64,000 nucleotides of DNA from Pseudofrankia sp. DC12. GTDB lineage: Bacteria; Actinomycetota; Actinomycetes; Frankiales; Frankiaceae. The translations under genes and the position numbers were made by a program. The notes under the pieces were generated by a model. The model searched no databases. It worked only from the letters and a program-made list of their open reading frames with translations, and had not been told where the DNA came from. Location: positions 5,704,430-5,768,429 of the forward strand of contig NZ_KQ031391.1 in NCBI RefSeq assembly GCF_000966285.1, read 5' to 3'. Position 1 is the stretch's first letter. Every line of letters starts with the position of its first letter. This document shows positions 53,160-61,537 of the stretch, piece by piece.

Positions 53160-54488
53160 GTGGTGCGGTCCCCGATGACCTGGTACGGCGACGCTGATGG
53201 CCAACGCCGGCTGAGCGAGCGTCCGAAGGCTACACCTGACGGCCGCGGCTGGTTCGCCCGAGATCGGGCCCGCGTGCTCCATTCCAGCGCACTACGCCGC
53301 CTTGCGGCAAAGACGCAGGTCATGGGCCCGCTCGACGACGACTTTCCGCGCACGAGGCTGACGCATTCGCTGGAGACCGCGCAGATAGGGCGCGAACTCG
53401 CGTCCGCTCTTGGCGCAGATCCCGACCTGGTGGATGCCGCTTGCCTGGCGCATGACCTTGGCCACCCACCGTTCGGGCACAACGGAGAACGCGCCCTGAA
53501 CGTCGCCGCGGCGGCCTGCGGCGGTTTCGAGGGCAACGCGCAGAGCTTCCGCGAGCTGACCAGGCTGGAGGCCAAGACCATCGACGACGCGGGCAGCTCC
53601 GGTGGGCTCAACCTGACCCGGGCGACCCTGGACGCGACCCTGAAGTACCCGTGGACCCGGTGGGGGAGCGGCGTGACCGCGCCGACCGGCGTGCCCGTCG
53701 GGGCGACCACGGCGTCCGGCTGTTCCGGGCCGGATCTGGCGGCGCGCAAGTACGGCGTCTACGACGACGACGCCGTCACGTTCGCCTGGGTGCGCGAGGG
53801 CGCGCCCGACGGGCGGCGCTGCCTGGAAGCACAGGTCATGGACTGGGCGGACGACGTGGCCTACTCGGTGCACGACCTCGAGGACGGCGTCGTCGGCGGG
53901 CTCGTCGACCTGGCGGCCATCCAGTCGCCGGGCGGCCGGGCCGAGCTCGCCGAGTACACCGCCGGTGTGTACGCGGCGGACACCGCCGAGATCGCCGCGG
54001 CCCTGGCCCGCCTCGCGGCGCAGCCGTGGTGGGGCGCGCCGAGCGCCGCGTCGGTCCAGGGTCTGGTGGCGCTGCGCCGGATGACCAGCGAGCTGGTGGC
54101 CCGGTTCAGCGCGGCGGCCCGGACGGCCACCCTGGAGCGGTTCGGACCCGGCCCGCTGCGCCGGTACGAGGCTGACCTGGTCGTTCCCGCGGCGGTGCGG
54201 GCCGAGTGCGTCGCGCTCAAGGGCGTCGCCTGGTACTTCGTGATCGGCCTGCGCTCCGGTGACGCGCGGCGGGCCCGCCAGCGTGAGGTGATCGCCGAAC
54301 TGGTGGAGCTGACTGTGGCGGGCGCGCCGGACTCCCTGGAGCCGTTGCTGCGGCCCGCGTGGCGCGTTGCGACTGACGACGCGGCCCGGCTGCGTATAGT
54401 GATCGACCAGGTGGCGCGCTACACGGACGCGAGCGCGACCCGCAAGCACGCCGCCCTGCTCGGCCGCCCGGTTCCACGTGCTCTGTAG
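53160..54488 (+). CDS. dgt: Deoxyguanosinetriphosphate triphosphohydrolase-like protein
   Basis: This is an HD-domain dNTP triphosphohydrolase of about 442 residues. Metal ligands appear as RTRLTHSLETAQIGRELASA (His), CLAHDLGHPPFGHNGERALN (HD plus second His) and MDWADDVAYSVHDLEDGVVG (Asp). The start may be GTG 53160, GTG 53163 or ATG 53175. It lies immediately upstream of dnaG, as in mycobacteria, consistent with a role in dNTP balance during replication. Confidence 0.93.
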   Translation: MVRSPMTWYGDADGQRRLSERPKATPDGRGWFARDRARVLHSSALRRLAAKTQVMGPLDDDFPRTRLTHSLETAQIGRELASALGADPDLVDAACLAHDLGHPPFGHNGERALNVAAAACGGFEGNAQSFRELTRLEAKTIDDAGSSGGLNLTRATLDATLKYPWTRWGSGVTAPTGVPVGATTASGCSGPDLAARKYGVYDDDAVTFAWVREGAPDGRRCLEAQVMDWADDVAYSVHDLEDGVVGGLVDLAAIQSPGGRAELAEYTAGVYAADTAEIAAALARLAAQPWWGAPSAASVQGLVALRRMTSELVARFSAAARTATLERFGPGPLRRYEADLVVPAAVRAECVALKGVAWYFVIGLRSGDARRARQREVIAELVELTVAGAPDSLEPLLRPAWRVATDDAARLRIVIDQVARYTDASATRKHAALLGRPVPRAL

Positions 54489-54872
54489 CCGCGGTTGCGC
54501 CCTGGGGCGGCCTCCGGGGCCGTCAGCCCCGCTGGTCGGGCCGTTCAGCTGTGTCGGGATATCGGGACGGCGAGGGCGATGACCCTCCGTCGCCACGATC
54601 GATCTGGCATGATCGGTACTGTCGCGATGCTGACAAGTACCATCGGCCTGTAGGGCTTGCGTGGGTCGTGCTTGGGTGAGCGACACGTGCGCGGTGGCGC
54701 GGTTCTGTGAAACAGTGCCGGGCCGGTGCCGCGCGGTGCTGTCGCCCACGGGCCCCGCGCCAGCCGTGCCGCAACGGGACCTGTTGCGCGACTGGGACGA
54801 GGACTGGCCGGCCCTCGATCGGGGTGAACGCGACCCCGGCGGGGGTCCGTGCCGTGTGCGCGGGAGGGATCG
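54489..54872. other. dnaG upstream region
   Basis: This 384-nt gap contains no confident ORF. CTGTGAAACAG (about 54704-54714) is a small inverted repeat. Promoters for dnaG should lie here, but no clear -35/-10 pair was recognised. Confidence 0.4.
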
Positions 54873-56801
54873 GTGGCCGGACTCATCCGCGACGCGGACA
54901 TCGCCCTCGTCCGCGAGCGGGCCCGCATCGAGGACATCATCGGGGAGCACGTACAGCTGCGCCCGGCCGGCGGCGGCAACCTGCGTGGCCTCTGCCCGTT
55001 CCACGAGGAGAAGACCCCCTCCTTCAACGTCAAGCCCTCCACCGGCGTCTACTACTGCTTCGGCTGCCAGCAGGGCGGCGACGTCATCGGTTTCGTCCGG
55101 GCCATCGACGGGCTGAGCTTCCCCGAGGCGATCGAACGCCTCGCCCGCAAGGCCGGGGTGGCCCTCACCTACGAGGGCGGCGGGACGACCAACCGGTCGG
55201 TGACCAGCCAGCGCCAGCGGCTGCTCGACGCGCACCGGGCCGCGGCCGAGTTCTACACCGAGCAGCTGTCGACGGCGCCGTCCGCGCGGGCCGGCTGGGA
55301 CTTTCTCGCCGCCCGCGGGTTCGACGCGCAGGCCGCCGGCCACTTCGGCGTCGGCTACGCCCCGCAGGGCTGGGACGAGCTGTCCCGCCATCTGCTCGCC
55401 CGCCGGTTCACCGCCGAGGAACTGGTGCTCGGCGGCCTGGCCAAGCAGGGCGTCCGCGGTGGGCTGGTCGACCGCTTCCGCCACCGGCTGCTGTGGCCGA
55501 TCCGCGATCTGTCCGGCGACGTCGTCGGATTCGGCGGGCGCCGCCTCGCCGACGACGACAAGTCCGGCCCCAAGTACCTCAACAGCCCCGAGACGCCGCT
55601 GTTCAAGAAGGCGACCCTGCTCTACGGCGCGGACCTCGCCCGCCGCGAGATTGCCCGGCGCTACCAGGTGGTCGTGGTCGAGGGCTACACCGACGTGATG
55701 GCCTGCCACGTCGCCGGCGTCGCCACCGCGGTCGCGACCTGCGGGACGGCCTTCGGCTCCGACCACGTGGGAGTGATCCGCCGGCTGCTGTGGGACTCCG
55801 ACGCGCAGCGCGGCGAGGTGATCTTCACCTTCGACGGTGACGCCGCCGGGCAGAAGGCCGCCATGAAGGCCTTCGAGCACGAGGAACGGTTCGTCACCCA
55901 GACCTTCGTCGCCGTCGAGGCGGCCGGGCTGGACCCGTGCGACCTGCGGCTGAGCCGCGGCGACGCGGCGGTGCGGGAGCTGGTCGCGGCCCGGGTGCCG
56001 CTGCTGGAGTTCGCGCTGCGCGGCGTGGTCACCCGTCACGACCTCAACAGCGTCGAGGGCAGGATCGCCGCGCTCGACGCGGCCGCGCCGATCGTTAACC
56101 AGATCAAGGACTGGTCGCTGCGGCAGCGCTACGCCGTCCAGCTCGACCGCTGGACCGGCTTCAACGACGAGGCGTTCGTGCTGCGCCGGGTCTTCGAGCA
56201 CCCGTCGGCGCCGGCCCAGGACGCCGGCCGCCGGGCCGGCAGGGACGGGGGCGCGCCTGCGGCTGGCGGCGCTCCGCCGCGGGCCGCGACTCGTGGGCCG
56301 GCTGGAGCAGCGCCGGACGACGCGGCCGTGATCGTCGAGCGGGAGACCCTCAAGATCGCGCTGCAGCATCCGGGCCTGGCCGGCCCGATGTTCGACCAGC
56401 TCGACCCGGAGGTGTTCACCCTCGCGGACCACCGCGCGGTGCTCGGGGCGATCGCGGCGGCCGGCGGCGTGTCAGCCGGGCTCGCCGCCGCCGGGGACGT
56501 GCCGGCCTGGGTGGGCCGGGTCGTCGCCGCGACCCCGCACGAGCCCGTCATGCAACTGATCAACGCGCTCGCCGTCGCACCGATGCTCGTCGACCACGAG
56601 GTGGATGACCGGTACGTCGGCAACCAGATCGCCCGGGTCCGGGAGCTGGCCGTGACCCGCCGCATCACCGAGCTGAAGTCGCGGGTCCAGCGCCTCAACC
56701 CGGTGACGGACCCCGAGGCGTTCAACCGTGACTACGGCGAGCTGATAGCGCTCGAGCAACACAAACGCGAGCTCCGGGAACGGGGCCTCGGTGGCCCGTG
56801 A
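54873..56801 (+). CDS. dnaG: DNA primase
   Basis: This 642-residue primase has GTG start with GGGAGGG upstream. The N-terminal CHC2 zinc finger is [15 protein letters not shown] to [16 protein letters not shown]. The TOPRIM core shows [33 protein letters not shown] and [18 protein letters not shown] helicase-binding-like C-terminal domain follows a low-complexity linker (residues about 455-490, Gly/Ala/Pro/Arg). It is full length. The sigma factor gene follows after 73 nt, the dnaG-sigA pairing seen in many bacteria. Confidence 0.97.
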   Translation: MAGLIRDADIALVRERARIEDIIGEHVQLRPAGGGNLRGLCPFHEEKTPSFNVKPSTGVYYCFGCQQGGDVIGFVRAIDGLSFPEAIERLARKAGVALTYEGGGTTNRSVTSQRQRLLDAHRAAAEFYTEQLSTAPSARAGWDFLAARGFDAQAAGHFGVGYAPQGWDELSRHLLARRFTAEELVLGGLAKQGVRGGLVDRFRHRLLWPIRDLSGDVVGFGGRRLADDDKSGPKYLNSPETPLFKKATLLYGADLARREIARRYQVVVVEGYTDVMACHVAGVATAVATCGTAFGSDHVGVIRRLLWDSDAQRGEVIFTFDGDAAGQKAAMKAFEHEERFVTQTFVAVEAAGLDPCDLRLSRGDAAVRELVAARVPLLEFALRGVVTRHDLNSVEGRIAALDAAAPIVNQIKDWSLRQRYAVQLDRWTGFNDEAFVLRRVFEHPSAPAQDAGRRAGRDGGAPAAGGAPPRAATRGPAGAAPDDAAVIVERETLKIALQHPGLAGPMFDQLDPEVFTLADHRAVLGAIAAAGGVSAGLAAAGDVPAWVGRVVAATPHEPVMQLINALAVAPMLVDHEVDDRYVGNQIARVRELAVTRRITELKSRVQRLNPVTDPEAFNRDYGELIALEQHKRELRERGLGGP

Positions 56802-56874
56802 ACCGGCCCGCAGTCCGTTGGCCAGCACGAAACAGGGTCGATCCCGCCGAGAAGGAAGTGACGAGATTCCACCC

Positions 56875-58056
56875 ATGCGCACCCAGACCACCGTCCTGCC
56901 GCGCGTAGCCCAGGTCGAGGAGATCAAGGATCTCATCGCCCGGGGCAAAGAGGCTGGCTTTCTCACCACCGACGACATCACGGTGGCGATCCAGGCCGCG
57001 GAGCTGCCGCAGGAGCAGGCAGAGCAGGTCCTTTCGCTGCTGAACGACGAGGGCATCGAGGTGCTCGACCCACGGGCCGAGTCCGCCGACACGTCCGATC
57101 TGCTCGCCCGGCGGCGCCGTGAGGAGGAGGCGCTGAACGCGAAGGCGCCGACCTCCGACCCGGTGCGGATGTACCTCAAGGAGATCGGCAAGGTCCCGCT
57201 GCTGACGGCGGCCGAGGAGGTTGACCTCGCCAAGCGGATCGAGGCCGGCCTGTTCGCCGCCGAGAAGCTGGGCGGCGGCCGGCGGCTGACGGTCGCGGTG
57301 CGGGTCGACCTGGAGGCCGTCGCTCGTGATGGTGATGTCGCGAAGCGCAAGCTGGTCGAGGCGAACCTGCGGCTGGTCGTCTCGATCGCCAAGCGTTACG
57401 TCGGTCGCGGGATGCTGTTCCTGGATCTGATCCAGGAGGGGAACCTGGGTCTGATCCGGGCGGTCGAGAAGTTCGACTACACCAAGGGTTACAAGTTCTC
57501 GACGTATGCGACGTGGTGGATTCGGCAGGCGATCACGCGGGCGATCGCGGATCAGGCGCGGACGATCCGTATTCCGGTCCACATGGTCGAGACGATCAAC
57601 AAGCTGATCCGGATCCAGCGGCAGCTGCTCCAGGACCTGGGCCGTGAGCCCATGCCGGAGGAGATCGCGAAGGAGATGGACCTGACCCCGGACAAGGTCC
57701 GGGAGATCCTCAAGGTCGCCCAGGAGCCGGTCTCGCTGGAGACGCCGATCGGTGAGGAGGAGGACTCCCACCTCGGTGACTTCATTGAGGACTCGGACGC
57801 GGTCGTTCCGGTGGACGCGGCGAGTTTCCTGTTGTTGCAGGAGCAGTTGGACTCGGTGTTGCACACGTTGTCGGACCGGGAGAAGAAGGTCATCCAGCTG
57901 CGGTTCGGGTTGACGGATGGGCATCCGCGGACGTTGGAGGAGGTTGGCCGGGAGTTCGGGGTGACGCGGGAGCGTATTCGGCAGATCGAGTCGAAGACGT
58001 TGTCGAAGCTGCGTCATCCGTCCCGGTCGCAGAAACTGCGGGACTACCTCGAATAA
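56875..58056 (+). CDS. sigA: Principal-type RNA polymerase sigma factor (sigma-70, RpoD/HrdB)
   Basis: This 393-residue protein has a short region 1 ([20 protein letters not shown]), region 1.2 ([20 protein letters not shown]), region 2 ([40 protein letters not shown]), region 3 and region 4 ([20 protein letters not shown]). The 3' two-thirds uses many TTG, CGT, GGT and ACG codons, unlike the first third and unlike neighbours. The ATG at 56875 follows AAGGAAG at about 17 nt, so a start farther upstream (GTG 56791) is possible. Its place after dnaG supports the principal sigma assignment. Confidence 0.9.
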   Translation: MRTQTTVLPRVAQVEEIKDLIARGKEAGFLTTDDITVAIQAAELPQEQAEQVLSLLNDEGIEVLDPRAESADTSDLLARRRREEEALNAKAPTSDPVRMYLKEIGKVPLLTAAEEVDLAKRIEAGLFAAEKLGGGRRLTVAVRVDLEAVARDGDVAKRKLVEANLRLVVSIAKRYVGRGMLFLDLIQEGNLGLIRAVEKFDYTKGYKFSTYATWWIRQAITRAIADQARTIRIPVHMVETINKLIRIQRQLLQDLGREPMPEEIAKEMDLTPDKVREILKVAQEPVSLETPIGEEEDSHLGDFIEDSDAVVPVDAASFLLLQEQLDSVLHTLSDREKKVIQLRFGLTDGHPRTLEEVGREFGVTRERIRQIESKTLSKLRHPSRSQKLRDYLE

Positions 58057-58064
58057 GGCGGCGT

Positions 58065-58095
58065 GGCCGGAACGGGCGCGGAGCGCCCGCCGGCC
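58065..58095 (+). terminator. Hairpin after sigA
   Basis: GGCCGG (58065-58070) pairs with CCGGCC (58090-58095) outside an inner GGGCGC/GCGCCC stem (58074-58088). It lies 9 nt after the sigA stop codon and has no U-tract. Confidence 0.6.
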
Positions 58096-58215
58096 GAAGA
58101 TCGAAGATGTTGTATGCGACCCACCCGGCCGCGGGCCATGGGCCGCGCGGGGAAGATCTCCAGCCCCGCTACTCCCGGGGAGGTACTCGTCGGCTACCCC
58201 CGATAGCCCTCGGCG

Positions 58216-59589
58216 CTACTCCCGCGTGGGCCAGCCGCCGGAGGCTGCCGGGAGCGTGCGCGGCCGGTCCAGGGCTGGGCGCGGCTCGGGAGGGGGCGGC
58301 GTCGACCCGGACGACGGCGCTGCGCCGCTGGCCGGGGCGGCGGGATCCGGCGGGGCCGGCGGGCGGTCGAGCAGTACCTGGAAGACCGCCCTCCGGTGGT
58401 CCTCGGGCCGGGTGACCGACTCGGCCCACTCGGCGCCGCGCCGGCCGGTCCTGGTCAGCCGGGCCCGGTCGCGCAGCAGCCCCACGAGGATGTCCGCCAG
58501 GGCTCCCGGCGACTCGTCGACGGGCGTCATCCCGGTCACCCCCTCCTGATAGGCGTCGCGAGAGCCACCGAAGGCCGGACCGACGACCGCGCAGCCGGCC
58601 AGCTGGGCCTCCAGCAGCACCAGGCCATAGCCCTCGCCGCACGGCCGGGGCCCGGTCGGCCTGGTCCGGGTGCACAGGGCGAACAGGTCCGCGGTCGCGT
58701 ACAACCTGGCGAGCGCCTCATCCGGCGGCGACTCGTGCAGCTCCGCGTCGGGCGTCGCGGACAGCAGTTCGTGCAGCGCGCCAGGCGCCGGGCCGTGGCC
58801 GGCGACGACCAGCCGCACCGGGCCCAGCTCGGCCCGCACCACCGCCAGCGCCTCTACCAGCGCCCCGAGCCCCTTGTCCGCCCAGGCGGCCAGTGGGAAC
58901 ACCGACAGCACCGTCGGGACCGGGGTGTGCGGGCGGCGGCGGGCTCCCTCGGCCAGCAGTGCCGTCCGCCAGGCGGACGGCACGCCGGGCGGCAGCAGCC
59001 GGGCAAGTCCCAGGCCGGCGAGCGCGCCCGCGCTGAACGAGCTGATCGTCACCGGGCACAGCAGCGGGTGGCGGGTGAGCAGGGCCCGGTCGGCCGGTGG
59101 CATCCGCCAGATGTCCGCGCCGTAGCACAGCACCGGGACGCGGCGCGCGCCGCTGAGGGAGGCTGCGCTGGCGGCGGGTTTCACCAGGTCCGGACGGCCT
59201 GCCACGAGGGCGTCGAGCCGGCCGAGCCGGCGGGCCGTGCCGGCCGCCCGCCGGGCGAAGTCGACCCGGGCGGCGAGCTGGCCGCCCGTGCCCGGGTCGG
59301 TGGCCGGCGGGTGGTTGAGCCGGGTCAGCGTGGCGCCGCCGTCGAGCAGGGCCTCCTCGACAGCGGAGACGTACCGGTCCACCCCGCCACCGGGACCGGC
59401 GGGCGCGGCCAGCAGCAGCACCCGTGGCGCGGCGGCCGACGGCCCGGTGGAGCCTCCCGTGCCCGGGGGGCTCGACGCCCCTGGCCGTCTGGTGTCCGGG
59501 GACCCCGACACCCCGGTCCAGGGGGACACTGACCGCAGACTGCGCACCGACGAGGATCCTTTGTCCGACCCGACCGAACAATCTGTCAT
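58216..59589 (-). CDS. Glycosyltransferase family 4 protein
   Basis: This is a GT-B fold glycosyltransferase of about 457 residues. N-terminal Rossmann start: RVLLLAAPAGPGGGVDRYVS; acceptor side: VPVLCYGADIWRMPPADRAL; donor side: TVLSVFPLAAWADKGLGALV, VRLVVAGHGPAPGALHELLS and the GT4 site CGEGYGLVLLEAQLAGCAVV (EX7E-like). The first 50 and last 60 residues are Ser/Pro/Gly-rich. The start is uncertain (ATG 59589; the frame is open to ATG 59796). Divergent from the sortase gene. Sugar donor and product are unknown. Confidence 0.85.
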   Translation of the reverse strand: MTDCSVGSDKGSSSVRSLRSVSPWTGVSGSPDTRRPGASSPPGTGGSTGPSAAAPRVLLLAAPAGPGGGVDRYVSAVEEALLDGGATLTRLNHPPATDPGTGGQLAARVDFARRAAGTARRLGRLDALVAGRPDLVKPAASAASLSGARRVPVLCYGADIWRMPPADRALLTRHPLLCPVTISSFSAGALAGLGLARLLPPGVPSAWRTALLAEGARRRPHTPVPTVLSVFPLAAWADKGLGALVEALAVVRAELGPVRLVVAGHGPAPGALHELLSATPDAELHESPPDEALARLYATADLFALCTRTRPTGPRPCGEGYGLVLLEAQLAGCAVVGPAFGGSRDAYQEGVTGMTPVDESPGALADILVGLLRDRARLTRTGRRGAEWAESVTRPEDHRRAVFQVLLDRPPAPPDPAAPASGAAPSSGSTPPPPEPRPALDRPRTLPAASGGWPTRE

Positions 59590-59809
59590 CTGACCATCGC
59601 GGATTGTAGTTCTGGATCCGCCGGTCGTGGGCGGACCTGCCTTCGTGTCGCATCCGCCCCCGACCCGGGCCGGGGCCCGGAGGGGAGGCGCGCCCGGACG
59701 GCTGGTGGGGCCGGTCGTCGGCCCGGGTCGCCGCGGGATGCGGCCGCCGCCGTCGGGACCGTCAGGCTTGCTTGCCGACAGCGATGTCTCAATCACTTAT
59801 GGTGGCTGC

Positions 59810-60784
<975 letters not shown>

Positions 60785-60787
60785 CCG

Positions 60788-60946
60788 GTGTACGGCTGGA
60801 TCTATCGCCACCTGCCCGGACCGACACCGGTCCGGGCGCTGTTGACCCTGCTCCTGGTGGTCGTGGTCGTAAGTCTGTTGCTCTTCGTGGTCTTCCCGGC
60901 GATCGAGCCTTTCGTCCCACTCAACGACGTGACGGTCCAGCGCTGA
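60788..60946 (+). CDS. 52-residue membrane protein coupled to sortase
   Basis: GTG at 60788, 3 nt after the sortase stop, starts MYGWIYRHLPGPTPVRALLT, then LLLVVVVVSLLLFVVFPAIE and PFVPLNDVTVQR. It has one long TM with a short exported end. Genes like this directly follow class E sortases in many actinobacteria. The near-overlap makes co-expression almost certain, and it may be an accessory subunit. Confidence 0.85.
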   Translation: MYGWIYRHLPGPTPVRALLTLLLVVVVVSLLLFVVFPAIEPFVPLNDVTVQR

Positions 60947-61537
60947 GGGTGACCATCACCGTCGCGGCGGCCTAGCGGCTCGGCCACGCGGGCTCCGGAT
61001 CACCCGCGACCGAGCCTGGCTGGGGCACTGTCCGCATTGGTGGCGCCCGCCGACCCGCCAGGCCTGCGACGAAGAGGCCACTTCGTGGCACTCCGCGGAC
61101 GCTTGTGCGTGTTTTGCCACGCCTACCAGCGAAAACCTGCGGAGTCGCGGGCAGCGGTGCCCATCCAGGCAGAATTCCCCCTCCAGATTTCACCTGGGTT
61201 CGGATAGCCTCCCGAGCCATGCGCGGAGTGGTCGGACGGCGCGGTCCGGTATGAACCGCCCGATCCAGGGACGGCGAGCCGGCCGTGCGTCAACGTATCC
61301 ACCAGTGGTCCGAACGGTCCGGGCCTCGGGGTTCGTGCCGCCGCAATTCGGGAGTGTCGCTGGCGAGCGGTGCTCACCGATGTTGGGGCGGCGGGTCAAA
61401 CATCCGAAATGGTCGCGAACCGCGACCTCTTTGGCGCGCAGGCAGGTGAGCATCATCGTTGGGGGACTGATGCAGGGGCGAATCTGGACGACGGCGCCGT
61501 GCGCTCGCACGGCGTCGGGTGAGTGCGGAGGGGCCCG
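60947..61537. other. Leader region of the GGDEF-EAL gene
   Basis: This gap is 591 nt. It contains a hairpin CGCCGTGCG-CT-CGCACGGCG at 61493-61512, 15 nt before the GGAGGGG ribosome site. No c-di-GMP riboswitch pattern (GEMM-I or GEMM-II) was recognised. Other short open frames in it have no family features. Confidence 0.5.

Noticed and set aside
53292-56432. 1046-codon reverse frame over dgt and dnaG
   Set aside because: Same antisense shadow effect over two certain genes.
60947-61537. Possible c-di-GMP riboswitch upstream of the GGDEF-EAL gene
   Set aside because: No GEMM-I or GEMM-II conserved core was found; only a simple hairpin.
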